Source of the DNA: Collariella sp. IMI 366227
Lineage: Eukaryota; Ascomycota; Sordariomycetes; Sordariales; Chaetomiaceae
Length of the DNA: 64,000 bases
Assembly: GCA_027946355.1 (NCBI GenBank)
Contig: JAPEUS010000012.1
Coordinates: 310,001-374,000, forward strand
Direction: 5' to 3'
Part shown: piece after piece, positions 11,018 to 22,602 of the stretch
Layout: each line of letters starts with the position of its first letter
Position numbering within the stretch: position 1 is the first letter of the stretch
The notes under the pieces: model-generated
Database searches by the model: none
The model's input: only the letters and a program-made list of their open reading frames with translations
What the model was told of the DNA's origin: nothing
Translations under genes and position numbers: made by a program

Positions 11018-12294
11018 ATGCCCCAACCCCTCTCCTCACCACCTCCCTCCACCCAACTCTAAACCCCGCCGTCCTAACACAAGCCCTCACGTCCCTCTCA
11101 CCAGCACTCGAACTCCTCGCCCGCTTCCACCACCGCAACAAGAACCAACACAGGCTCTCAAAATGGTGGGCACAGGCCGACATGTTAAGAAGACACTTGC
11201 GGAAGATGGTCGAGGAGCTTGAGGATGGGTTGGTCAAGGCGGAGGGGCGGTGAAGGGAGGGAGAGGGCGAGGGGAAGGCGAAGATGAGGGGGATGGGAAG
11301 ATGGGGAGTAAAAGGGGAGAATGAGGTGGTGAGGAAAAGGGCGGAGTATTTGAGGTGGAAGTTGGGGCCGGGGGCGTTTCTGTATGCCATCCCTCCGAAG
11401 GTCAAAACTAGCGATGGACTGACACACATCCCAGCGCATTCACCCAACTCACCGCCGACCGCCAGTTCGCACACCTCGGCCTCATGCTCCTCGGCGTCCT
11501 CGCCCAAGTCGACCAGGCACTCACTCCCTTCGCCCCATCGCCCAGTAACCCCAGACGAACCACTCACGACCCCGAAAGCCTGTCCCAAACCCTTCAACCA
11601 CCCAGCCTCACCACCTCCCTTCTCACCCAACCTCCAGACATAGACACCGACATGACGACAGACATCGGCCACCCCGTCTCCCGTTCCTCAATCCTCCTCT
11701 CCATCGAACTCCCACCCCAGGGGGAAACAGCAACATCTACCCCCGCCTCAGCCCTCACACCCTCCCACACTCCTCCCACCACCCACCACCACCACCACCC
11801 CACAACCAGACAGGGCCAGCAGCAGAGCATCGCTAGCAGGCCAGCAGAACCTTGGTAGTGATGGTGATGACTATGATGGTGCTGCTCAGCTGAAAAGGAA
11901 GGAAACCAGCACCACTAAAAAGCGCCGGGTTGTAGGCGGGGATGAGTTTGATGATATTTTTGGTGGGTTGTCGGATGATGAAAGAGGGAAAAGCAGCAAG
12001 ACGAAGGCCAAGACGAAGAGCGGTGGTGGTAAGAAAAAGAAGGCGGCAGGGGATGAGTTTGATGATATTTTTGGGGCTGAGGCTGGGGAGAAGAAAAGGA
12101 AGAAAAGGAAGGAAAGTGGGGAGGATAATGGTGGTGCGGTGAAGGCGGCCATTAAAAAGAAAAAAAAGGTTGGAGGGGACGAGTTCGATGATATATTTGG
12201 GGGGATGGATGATGACGGCGGGAAGAAGGTAAAGGCGAAGAAGAAGGTTGGGAAGAAAAGGGATGAGTTCGATGATATATTCGGGGGGTTATGA
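11018..12294 (+). CDS. rmp1: RNase MRP subunit RMP1 homolog with acidic DEFDDIF repeats
   Basis: The fungal RMP1 signature is visible near the N-terminus: LSPALELLARFHHRNKNQHR, then LSKWWAQADMLRRHLRKM. In yeast this protein is specific to RNase MRP, the nucleolar ribozyme that processes pre-rRNA and some mRNAs. The ATG at 11018 opens MPQPL, one base out of frame with the conserved block. An intron at 11382-11434 joins YLRWKLGPGAF to FTQLTADRQFAHLGLMLLGV. The C-terminal third is Lys-rich and carries four copies of DEFDDIFG, near 11941, 12053, 12181 and 12266; the protein ends DEFDDIFGGL-stop. A TGA in frame at about 11251 and a frame change near 11740-11820 interrupt the gene as written. For a normally essential gene, assembly indels are likelier than loss. 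Family call from the KNQHR-SKWW motif; confidence moderate to good. Confidence 0.7.
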
Positions 12295-12768
12295 TACCTA
12301 GCTTCTGAGTGGCATGTAGTGCTCAGGGGATAATTGGGACAGTGATAACTTCACGCAATATATGGCCGACTGATGTCGATTAACATGCTTACAAGCAAGG
12401 GTGCTGATCCTACCAACGCAACCACTACCAATACAGCGGACAGAAAACATGACAAGTAATACCCCCTTTCCATCCATCCCTTCGACACCACAACACAAGA
12501 AAATGTCTCCAAGCCATTCCTGACGCCGCGACATCCAGATTGGGAAACCGCCCACGTCAACACATTCCAACACCACCTCCTCCCGGTCGTCGTCGTTGTT
12601 GTTGTTGTTGCAGCTCGAAAGAAACACCAAGAGAAAAATCGTTTGTACCAACCACCGGATCGATCAACCCACATACTGGAGCGGCACAGTGGGCCGCCCA
12701 TATTCATCTAGTTTGACATCTCTTTGCCTCAACGGGTCTAGATTTCCTGAACCAGCGAAATCGGCGTT
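12295..12768. other. convergent intergenic region
   Basis: Lies between two converging genes (RMP1 homolog on plus, Tup1 on minus) and should hold both 3' UTRs. A short TTG microsatellite is at about 12595-12610. No gene seen. Confidence 0.6.
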
Positions 12769-14880
12769 CTACTGCCGCCGGTCGAGACGTGTGTAAGACC
12801 AGATGCGGGCTCGCATGTCGCCGGAGCCGGTGGCGAAGAAGCCGCCGGTGGGGTTGGCGACGGGGCTGGGCGCAACGGAGATGACCGAGTTCTTATGTCC
12901 CTGAAGCATGAGCTGGGTATGGCCGGTGCGCGGGTCCCAGAACTGGACGCCGCGGTCCTTCGACCCAGAGAGTACCCACTCGGCGTCGGGGGTGAGCGCG
13001 ACGCTGAGAACGAAGTCCTGTGAATGGTTAGCAGGCAAACTCTCTGTCAAATTCCATGAAAACATACCCGGTGACCCTCGAAGGTCTTGATGCAGCGGCC
13101 GCCCTTCATTGGCTGCGACTGGCTCATGTTCCGCGTGGTGTTGAGCTCCCACATCTTGATGGTCTTGTCCAAGCTGCCGCTGACGAGCTCCCGGGCATTC
13201 GGAGAGAACGCAACGCTGTAGACGCTGTCTTTGTGGCCATCGGGGCCCTCGAGACGCTCCAGAAGGTATCCCATCTTGATGTCCCACACTCTCACGCTCT
13301 TGTCGAGGGAGCCTGCAGCGACGAGCTTGGTATCCGGGGAGATGGCAACAGTAGTGACACCATCCTCGATAGTGAGCGTCAGCGAGCACTGACCAGTCTC
13401 GAGATCCCACAGCCTGACGGTCCTGTCGCCGCTACCAGACGCGATCGTGCGGCCGTCGCGAGCAAAATCGAGCGAGTAAATATCTTGGTCGTGTCCCGCG
13501 AAGGTCGTGCGAATCTGTCTCGCTTGAATGTCCCAGACCTGTACAAGTCAATATGTATGCATAACTCGTTCGTAAGAGGCGAACTCACCCTGATCAGCTT
13601 ATCCTCGGCGCCGGTGGCCAGGTACTTGCCATCCGGGCTGAAGCAGACACTCCGGATATAGAGGTCGCCAGTCGGCTCGATGCTGTCGTCCTGGAGGACG
13701 CAGATCTTCTCGCCGGTGGCAACATCATAGATCTGGGCCGACCTGTTGCAGCCCGTGGCGACGTACTTGCCGTCGTGGCTGAACCTGACGCAGCAAACAA
13801 CACTCTCGTGCTGCAAAGTGTGCACAAGATCGACATCGAGAACGCGCGGCACGTGCTGGTTGAAGATGGCCCACCAATCGTCCTTCATCTTCTTGATGTG
13901 ATTCGGCAGCCGCTCAACATCGAGGTCGCCCAGGGCATTGGTATGAGGGCCGGGCGGGGGCGGGTGCTGCACCATGCGGCCATGATCGGGAGTTGGATGG
14001 GTCGGCACCTGAGGGGATTGGCCAGGCCCGTTGTAGGGAACCGGAGTGTTGATCTGCAGGGTGGCCGGGCCAGCCGCCGGGGCCTACCAATGGCCCGCTT
14101 GTTGCCCGGTCCCGGAGAGGCGGTGCTCTGAGGGGGTTGCGGAGGGAAACCGCCGGGGACGGGACCTTGGGGATACTGTTGCTGGAATTGAGGCTGCTGA
14201 GACGGCGGCGGCGGCGGCGGCGGGGGCCCTGGAGTCCGGGCGGAGCAGGAGGCATGTGCGGGGCTGCTGCTCCTGCTGTTGTGGGTGAGGCGGGGGAGCG
14301 AGGCCACCTTGACCAACCTGGCCGGCGAGTATCGCGCTGATAATGGTGTTGTTTCCCGGGTTGCCAATCTGCGGCGGCGGCGGCTGAGGGGGGCCAACGT
14401 GCTGCGGAGGCGGGTTCATCGGGCCCGGGGGACCACCACGGCTCTCCAGCTGGCGGCGCAACAAGGCAACCTCTTCATCATACCTGACGCGCTCATGTTA
14501 GGCAACGGAACCCGAGAGCGAGGCGGATGCAACTCACTTTTGCTTGAGGCTGATCTGAGCCTGCTCCATCTGGTAAACCTTCTCGCGAATTATCTGCATC
14601 TCTTGGACCTGAGCTTGGACTATCACCAGGCTGTTAGTGCTGCCTTCACAAATCGGGCCACGCGACGCCAAGACCAGGGTTCGATCCGTGTGGTGGCCCA
14701 TGTGCACGGAGCGATGGCGTAAAAGGGGGCCTGCTTACTCTGATGCTCGTAGGTCTCGGTTTGGCGAACGTGGGATTCGTACTCGGCGCGAACTTGGTCG
14801 AGCAGCTCGTTCAGGCGGCCCAGACCGCCGCCGGCAGGGGGGACGCCGCCCATACCGCGATGGCCCGGATACATCGACAT
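12769..14880 (-). CDS. rco-1: transcriptional corepressor RCO-1/RcoA/Tup1
   Basis: WD40 corepressor that works with Ssn6/Cyc8 in the nucleus. It represses genes for carbon use, conidiation and secondary metabolism. Exons are 14880-14739, 14620-14538, 14483-13589, 13538-13068 and 13017-12769, all with GT..AG introns of 50-118 bp. The N-terminus (MSMYPGHRGMGG, then LGRLNELLDQVRAEYESHVR) is the Tup1 tetramerisation coiled coil, continued in exon 2 by VYQMEQAQISLK. A Pro/Gln-rich linker follows, then the DLVHTLQHESVVCCVRFSHD block and seven WD repeats (DGKYVATGCNR, DRTVRLWDLETG, DKSVRVWDIKMG, DKTIKMWELN, DRGVQFWDPRTG) ending ARIWSYTRLDRRQ. Two defects are visible. Exon 2 has AAA at 14578-14580 where the conserved REKVYQ reading needs AA, and the linker at 14090-14280 changes frame and returns. 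The exon total is 1840 nt, one over a multiple of three, as expected from one extra base. Identity is certain; the breaks look like assembly indels. Confidence 0.93.
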
Positions 14881-17800
14881 TGTGTCGGGTCAAAGGCGTC
14901 GCGAATCTGCCCTCCTCGTAACAATCGCGCGTCGCGATGAAGCGGAACGGCGGATTGTGAGATGGCCGTCGGGCAGCGCGCAGTCGATAGCTGGACTCGG
15001 CCGGGCCTGGCGATGGAAATTTTTCCCAACAGCGGCAGCGCGGTGGTTTAGCCTTCCCCCGCGGAGCTGAGGCAAGTTGCGGGCTTGGCGCGTATCGTGA
15101 CCGCGACGAGAGCTCAGCGGCGAGATGGAGGCGGGACGGCAATGGTGGTGGTTGCGGATCGGCGATTGTGGGATGACGACGTGGTGTTGGCGGTTAGGTG
15201 TCGCGCGGAGGTTGGGAGATGGAAGGAGGCTAAGAGGGCCCAAGAAATGGAGAGACGGGGAAGCGCAAGGCAAGGAATCTGGCTCACCAAATCATTCACA
15301 AGAGAACGTGCGGCGGGCTCAGCACCGCAGCGCAGGGACAGGGGGTGTCGGCGGATGCAGTGGGTCTAGCTAAGGCGCTGTGGAGCGGGTACAAGGGTGG
15401 GTCCCGGCCCGTGCGCCAGGACGTTCTGGAAAGTGGGGGTGGGCGTGGAGACGCGAGCTGTGCTGGCTGCAGGCACTTGCAGAGTTACAGCAGGGTGACG
15501 CTAAAAACTGCAGGGGCCAGCAAAAACCAACACCAAGCAGAGATAATTGTTTGGACTCTAGCCTTTTCTGAATAATGCCACATTAACCTTGGCCGGGGCC
15601 AACCGCACACTTCCCCAGACCGGTTAGACGGGCACGAGTGCCTATTTATTGAGCTGGTCATCGAAACTGCTCATCCATTTCTTTCCGAGAGAGGCACCAC
15701 ACAACTCCGAAGCACCACTGGGCTCCTTTTGTGCGGAAAATGCCGATATTGCTTTTTTTTTTCTCTCCCTCTGTCGACGGCAGGGGCAGCGGGTTATTTT
15801 GACAGCTTCGGCTTGGGATGGATGATACGTAAAACTCTTTTCCACTAGCTTCATCCAGCGATTTCGCCGAAGCCAGCAACGAGCTCACCCTGCCCTGCCT
15901 TTCACTGTTGCATTAAGTTTCTCAACAGCCTCTGGTGGGATGTTGCAAGTGGCGCGCCTGATGAATCTGACAGATCGCCCGTCTTCGCTCGGCTCGGCAG
16001 CCCCTGCGGTGGCCAACAACAGCGCGCGCCGGCAAACCGAGCGAGGCTCCCCGCTCCGCATTCTTCCTCCCTTGTTCCTTGCCACACCCCGAGGGGTGAA
16101 GATGCTGCCGGCTCTGACGAGGAGTGTGGGGAACGAGAAAGGGCAACCCCCTTGTTCACCTCCGGTCAACTTTTCCCCTTATCCAGCGCGGGGCGACGAA
16201 GGCACATAACACACGCCACTACCACCACCGTCCATGCGCCAATGCGGTGGGTTGCGCCGTCTGATCTGGCGAGGTCTGACGCAGTCTCACCTGCAATGAC
16301 CGCTGGCGTCGCACAAGCAGGGAGCGCGGATTTCGGGCTGTTGGAACAAGAGGTTGTCGGCCATGTCAGCTGTCTAAGCTTCCAGCAATTCGTCGTGTGT
16401 CGTTGGCAAAGACATCGAGGCGATGTGCCGTTGATGATATGAAGATGTACATACTTGTCTCCCTGATGGCAGGTGTTCGCGACCTCGTACATATGTCCTT
16501 CTGTCGCACTGTCTCCGTCATTGGTGTTTACGTACTTCCCCGGAGTGCGTCTGGAAGAAGCATCCGAGTGGTCTGTCATTCCTTAGGGCACGGTCCGGCA
16601 TGCGGTTCTGAGACCTACGGAGTGTGCGCAGCCAAACTCACCGCCGCGCCCCAGCCTTATTCTCCCTCACCTTACCCATCTGAATTATGTGTCCCCTGCG
16701 GATAACCCGGACCTCACCAACGGACTCAGCCCCCAACCATTGGTTTCGGCCCTGGTTCTTCGTGGTCCAACGCCGAAGACATACCAAAACTCCATACACA
16801 GTAGAAGCACCCAACCTGTCCATCAACAAATCCCAAATTCAAGGCCAGTAGAAATTCTTAGCCCATGGATTGACAGCTCAAAAAAGACTTGGACCCCTTT
16901 ATCTGCGAACATAAACCCCAGCTTGTCTCCTCATCTTCACAGTTTCAATGAGGAGCACTGCCTAATATGTCACCCTGGGCACGAGGGGACCCAGTGTTAC
17001 CATGTCAACTGTTTTCACGATTTCGCTCCCAATTTGCACGTGTCGCAACATGCACCCCCGTTATGATGACATGACGGGTTGATGATGGCTGACATTCGTT
17101 GGCAAGGGGTGGTTGTTTGGTCTGTTTCATCTCATCTTCGGTTTGACCATCCTCGGAATCGCTAAACCTAATCGGGCGACTGAAACAACTCTCAGGAACC
17201 AGCCACCGGAAGTGACGCGGGGCTTTCTCTCCGAAGTCTCATGTAAAGCCACATCCTCTATTGTTCTTGTACCTAGTCAAGGCAACAAATGACCAACATT
17301 ACCTTGGGAAACATTGCATTGGATACATAGTTCAATGGCACTAATACAGGTCAAATTGCCTTGAACGCTCATGACCTTAGCCCACACCTACGTAGCCATT
17401 TTACACCGAGTCCCAATTGCAATGCAACCCTGACAACCGGCAACTACCTCTAGCTCTGGCAGCCTACACCCGACTCTGGCAACTTTCAATTACTCTGAGC
17501 ACTTCCAACTAACACTGATAACCCAACTTATAACAAGCTGATCCATTTTCCGTTGCTCTTGACATATACTGATGTTGACGGGATCCCTAGGCGTCGACCC
17601 TCTCTGCCCTGAGAGCCCCCACCCTCGCAATTACTTCAGTAGCAATCATCCATTATTCTTTGAAGTTCTCAACTTCGCCATTCCTTAGGCGCAGCATCAC
17701 AATATCACACCACCACCCACTCTCTTCTGACAAGAAACCCAACCCTAAGAACCCATGACGGCAATTGCCAGAACAGCACCAACATGGTAAGGTATTAAAG

Positions 17801-18429
17801 CGCCAACCAGGGCATGCACAGGGAATTTTTTTATTTTTTTTGCCGTGCAGTTGCCAATGTCTAATAGTTTTATTGCTCGTTCTCGTGTTTTGTTTTCTCT
17901 GTTGTGAATCTGAAGCTCACCCAGGGCAGGGGATTGACAAGCTGTTGTAAGGGCAACCCCGTCTGGTGTTGCAACATGATGGCTTCAAGATAAAGAAGTT
18001 CATGTAAAGAGGGGAGGTGGAACGGGAGCTGTACAAGAGTTCAACAACCCTCAGCTTGACTTCATGGAGTGGTAGGGGCCCAGGGGTGAGAAAAATGAGA
18101 CACATTGCAAGACAAGAGGCAGGTAGAAACTCAGAATGTTCAAACCCCGAAATGGAGCTGACGAAGCAAACCTCTATGCAAAGCAGAGTGACAGTCGCAA
18201 TTAGCCACCCCGCAACAGACTTCACCCGTCCTTACTTCGGACTGACCATGGCTGCCGTTTCCTCTCAGCCAACATATCTTCCCCCAATGTCCCGAAACGC
18301 CTCGCCATCCGCTCCAAAGAAACAAGACATATGAGACAGCAAAACAAAAATATTGATGGCAGTACGGCTGGCTCTTCGCCACACCAAAGTGATAACCCCC
18401 CCCCCGTAACTTTCCCATTCAAGCCACAG
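14881..18429. other. 3.5 kb gene-free stretch upstream of rco-1
   Basis: I see no supported gene. Small frames on both strands (for example minus 15642-15888 and plus 16689-17066) have no domain, conserved motif or convincing splice structure. The half nearest rco-1 is GC-rich with pyrimidine tracts, consistent with a long promoter or leader. Around 17.1-17.7 kb the sequence is less GC-rich, with scattered CTCTGGCA-like words but no true repeat. The unusual length suggests regulatory DNA or a noncoding transcript, which sequence alone cannot show. Confidence 0.5.
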
Positions 18430-18904
18430 TTAGGACAAAATAAGAAACCGAAAATAACCCTCCCCCAAAACCCCTTCCCTTTCACGAAAAACTAAAAACT
18501 TCGGATCCCTCGGCCTCCCATCCTCCCCAATCCCATTCTCCCTAAACCTCTGCTCCATATACACCCTCCGCGCCTCATCAAACCTCAACCGTCTCTTCTT
18601 CATAATCCCCAAAATCTCCCTCTTCGCCACATCATCCAGCCCCGCCCTCCCATCCCCGTCTGCGACATTCCCCGCCAAGTCGAACGTGCTAGACGACAGC
18701 CCGGCCTCAATATCATCCTCGAAGGATCCGGGAGCGTGCGCTCCGAGGCGAGAATACAAGTAGTCGCGGCCGGGGAAGCGCAGAGTGTGATTGAGTTGGG
18801 TGAATGTTGAGGTAAAAGTGGGGGAGCCAGCGGGTGCGCGTGAGGAAGAGGGCGGTGCCGGAGAGGAGGACGAGGAAGGTGAGGGTGTAGAGGAGGTAGG
18901 CCAT
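18430..18904 (-). CDS. DUF2015 family small membrane protein
   Basis: The ATG at 18904 opens a single hydrophobic anchor (MAYLLYTLTFLVLLSGTALF) followed by LTRTRWLP. The soluble part has the DUF2015 pattern: SRLGAHAPGSFEDDIEAGL, SSSTFDLAGNV, RAGLDDVAKREILGIMKKRR and LRFDEARRVYMEQRF, then GRPRDPKF. The two parts are in different frames. The run of five C at about 18820-18824 (plus-strand G5), read as four, joins them as RWLPTFTSTFTQLNHTLRF and then PGRDYLYSRL. DUF2015 proteins are uncharacterised fungal proteins of about this size. Family call good, function unknown. Confidence 0.8.
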
Positions 18905-19532
18905 TTTGGGCGGAGGTTTGAAAGTCTGCGTCAGTGGTTTAGGGGCAGTCGCGCGTAAAGATAGGGGTGGTAGCACGTGTAAGGCGATGGTTTGGAGTCG
19001 ATGCCTGGTGTTGCGCAGTATTCGAGGTGGGAGTGCGGCTGTGGCGGAAGCTCCGGAGGACTCGGGTCTGGGCTGTCCTGGAATTTGAATGCGCAAACGG
19101 GAAGAAGAGAAAGACGAATAAGCGAGAGACAAATGAAGGTATTTCAAAAGCGCGCTATGCAGCTTGAAATGGCATTTTGGACTCAGAAGCAGAAGCCCTG
19201 GTGCTGATGGCGAGACATTCAGGAGGCGACAAACACCCCAAGATGTGGTTGATGAAGAGGCCGCCATCGAAGTCTTGGCAGATGACGGATGCGGAACACG
19301 AGGCTGCGCACGGGCCAGAGTGAAACTCCAACCAGGCTCATATTCCTGCTGACTCAGCTAAGCTTATCAGCGATAAGACCCTCTTACTACGCTAGGGCGG
19401 ATACAGCAAGTTAAGCGAGCCCACACTCGGAGCGCCAAAAATCCAGGTGTTGGGTCTGAAATTCGAGATCACGAAAACTCGCAGACGACTTGATTCAGAA
19501 CGCCCATCCTGTTCACCGTCCATACCGCCAAA
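18905..19532. other. divergent promoter region, DUF2015 gene and eL28
   Basis: About 630 bp between divergent starts at 18904 (minus) and 19533 (plus). It should carry both promoters; pyrimidine-rich tracts near 19490-19530 would be the eL28 leader. No gene seen. Confidence 0.6.
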
Positions 19533-20216
19533 ATGTCCAACGTCTCCGCCGATCTCATCTGGGAGGTTTCCCCGTACGTTTTGAATCTGTGTCTGGGAGG
19601 ATTGGCGGTTTTTCTGATGGATTTCTGCGTCCAGGCCTCAACAACTCCTTCCTCGTCAAGAGGAAGACTGGCGGTGCTCCCCAGTTCTCCCGGGACCCCC
19701 TCAACCTGACGAACCTGCACTCCCGCAAGGTACGATTTCGACGAAGTTTGGCGAGGAATACGGGGCTTGGCTAATACAGGGAACAGTTCGCGGGTTTCGT
19801 CAATGACAAGGTACGATGCGGCAGGATATCCAAAAGATGAAGGAATTGGATGGAATCTAACAAGTACCGTTAGGCCGTCGGTGTTGTCGCCAACGAGAAG
19901 GGCGGCGTTCAGGTGATCAGCAAGAAGACTGCTGCCGCCAACAAGCCCGCCTCTGCCCTCCACAAGGTCACCTTCGGCGGCAACAAGACCTCCCGCAAGT
20001 CAGTAGCATCTCCCCAAGGATGAGCTCGGAGCCGTTGTTGACATTCCCCTTTGCAGGACCTACAAGGCTATCGCCAGCCAGGTCGCCAAGTCCGGCTACC
20101 GCCCCGACCTCCGGGAGTTCGCCGTCTCCCGCGCCAGCGCCATCCGCAGCTCCCAGCGCGTCCAGAAGCCGTCGCCCGCCCCCAAGGCCCGTGGCGCCGC
20201 CGCCAAGAAGCAGTAA
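19533..20216 (+). CDS. rpl28: 60S ribosomal protein eL28
   Basis: Cytosolic large-subunit ribosomal protein. Exons: 19533-19573, 19635-19729, 19787-19810, 19874-19998 and 20057-20216, with typical GT..AG introns of 57-63 bp. Peptide order: MSNVSADLIWEVS, NNSFLVKRKTGG, PQFSRDPLNLTNLHSRK, FAGFVNDK, AVGVVANEKGGVQVISKK, HKVTFGGNKTSRK, TYKAIASQVAKSGYRPDLRE and a basic tail ending AAAKKQ. The exon total is 445 nt. One C too many in the run before the first donor (19570-19573) breaks the frame; without it the protein is 147 residues and the junction reads EVSRLNNSF. Because this gene is essential, that extra C is best read as an assembly error. Five exons in a short gene is normal for fungal ribosomal proteins. 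Confidence 0.92.
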
Positions 20217-21289
20217 ATGGTGTTGATGGGTGAGGCGAGGACGGAAGGTGTATCTCATTGTATTGGGTCCGCAACCCCTCCCGCGGAGGGGGGCACGACA
20301 GACGAAGGAATGCCGGGCAATAAGGACAGGGACGGATTGCCAAAAGATGCATTCAGGAACGGCCATGGCGTTTGATATCCAAAGAATCAATCACTCAAGC
20401 GGGGTCTTTTTCGCAGCCCGGAAACGGTGTTGCGGCACAATACATAATATGGGCGCACAACTGCTCCGTGCCAAGCCTGCTGTTCGAGTACAAGAGCCCA
20501 CTTGCGTGACGACATTTGGATGATGATCGGACGAAGCATCGGGAAGTTTGTCGAGTGCATTCAGGCCACCAGAGGGGCTTCGCGGACTGCTTCGGGTTGG
20601 AACATGGACAGTGGTCCCGGTCCCGCCCGATTCGTCAGGCCGAGTCACCGAGTTCGTGCCGGGCCTCGGATTCCACGTGTCGGGAGCGGAGCACGGGGAG
20701 ACGGCTTGAATCCTGTACGTTTGCGATCAGACAATCCATCTTCCAGAGTCGCAATGGCCAAATTTCGGCGGTTGTCGATGGCCGCGTGGGATGAGTTGGA
20801 GAAGGGGAGCCAGGGAGCAATCGACGACTAATAGTTTGCCGATTTCGCTGCTGCGCTTGGCCGAGTTTGCGAGACACAATTGAGCCGGACCCCTCACTTG
20901 CATGATGTCCCGCCTGAACGGGCAGGACGCGGGGCAGAGGGGCCCGTGGTTTTTGGGGGAGTCTGACGCCAGTGGCTGGCCCCACCACCCCGCCGAGAGG
21001 CCGAGACGGTTCCGTCCCTCCATCCTCCATACCACAGTACTTAAGCTCCAGCTCTTCCTGATCAAATCATCAACCCATCGCAGCACTCTCCTCCCCAACC
21101 CGCCGTTCCGTCTTTCTCGCCGTTACGTCGTTCTCAGGTAAATAGTTCCACCCACAGATTTCTCTCTTCTTTCCAATAAATTGTGCTTTTTCGCAAACCC
21201 AGAAGCTGACCGCGGACTTTCCCCTCACCACAGCTTCTCCAACCAACATCTCCCCACCTCCGTCCGAACTTCTTCATACCTCAGTCAAG
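20217..21289. other. intergenic, promoter of malate dehydrogenase
   Basis: About 1.07 kb without a supported gene. The last 250 bp is pyrimidine-rich (CTCTCCTCCCC, TCTCTCTTCTTTCC), as in strongly expressed fungal promoters and leaders. A leader intron could lie between the GTAAATAG at about 21139 and the CACAG near 21232, but this is not certain. Confidence 0.5.
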
Positions 21290-22602
21290 ATGGTCAAGGC
21301 CGGTAAGAAAGACGCGCTCTATTCTGCGCGATTTTACATCCAGAGTTCTGACGCTGTCTCCAGTTGTTGCTGGTGCCGCTGGCGGTATCGGACAGGTCAG
21401 TTGGCTCAACAAAGTGTCGCGATGAACATCTGCTGATCTCCCACAGCCCCTGTCGCTGCTCCTCAAACTCTCTCCCCTCGTTGACGAGCTCGCCCTCTAC
21501 GATGTTGTCAACACCCCCGGTGTCGCCGCCGATCTGTCGCACATCTCCTCCAACGCCGTAAGTGGCCGCCCAGCAAACACCCAACAAGCACAGACCTGAC
21601 ACCCAAATAGAAGACCACCGGCTACCTCCCCCCCAACGACGGCGCCAAGACTGCCTTCAAGGATGCTGACATTATCGTCATCCCGGCTGGCATTCCCCGT
21701 ACGTACACTGGCCTTTTGTGTTACACGGGGCAGACGCTGACCCTTCTCAGGCAAGCCCGGCATGACCCGTGACGACCTCTTCAACATCAACGCCGGCATC
21801 GTCAAGGGCCTCATCGAGGTCGCCGCCGAGGTTGCCCCCAAGGCCTTCATCCTCGTTATCTCCAACCCCGTCAACTCGACCGTCCCCATCTCCGCTGAGG
21901 TCCTCAAGGCTAAGGGCGTCTTCAACCCCCAGCGCCTCTTCGGTGTCACCACCCTCGACATCGTCCGCGCCGAGACCTTTGTTGCCGAGATCGCCGGCAA
22001 GAGCAACCCCCAGGAGCTGACCGTCCCCGTCATCGGCGGCCACTCCGGCGAGACCATTGTCCCTCTCTTCAGCAAGGTCTCCCCCTCCGTCACCATCCCC
22101 GACGATAAGTACGACGCGCTCGTCAACCGCGTCCAGTTCGGCGGTGATGAGGTCGTCAAGGCCAAGGATGGCCTCGGCTCTGCCACTCTCTCCATGGCCT
22201 ATGCCGGCTACAGGTGGGTTTATTCAAACCATGGGTGTTTGGTCCGGCCATTCTAACAATGCCTAGGTTCGCTGAGAAGCTCCTCAAGGCTGCCGCTGGC
22301 GCCAAGGGCCTCGTCGAGCCCAGCTACGTCTACCTCCCCGGAATTCCCGGCGGCAAGGAGATTGCGGAGAAGGCCGGCGTCGATTTCTTCTCCGTCCCTA
22401 TTGAGCTTGGCGTACGTCCCTCTTCCACCAGTTCGAGCCCTCCTTGCTAACCCATATCCAGCCCAACGGTGCCGAGAAGGCCGTCGACATCCTCGGCGAT
22501 CTCACCGACAAGGAGAAGGTGCTGCTTGAGGCTGCGGTCAAGGGCCTGAAGGGGAACATTCAGAAGGGCGTCGACTTTGCCCACAACCCTCCCCAGAAGT
22601 AA
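21290..22602 (+). CDS. mdh: malate dehydrogenase, NAD-dependent
   Basis: Interconverts malate and oxaloacetate with NAD(H). Seven exons: 21290-21302, 21364-21395, 21447-21557, 21611-21698, 21751-22213, 22267-22411 and 22462-22602, total 993 nt, 330 residues, frame intact. The N-terminal NAD site is VVAGAAGGIGQPLSLLLK. Other blocks: GVAADLSHISS, IIVIPAGIPRKPGMTRDDLF (substrate-loop Arg), VISNPVNSTVPI, RLFGVTTLDIVRAETF, and VPVIGGHSGETIVPLFS with the catalytic His. There is no N-terminal mitochondrial presequence, so this is the cytosolic or glyoxysomal form rather than the mitochondrial paralogue. The C-terminus NPPQK is not a classical SKL peroxisome signal. Best call: cytosolic. Confidence 0.95.
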
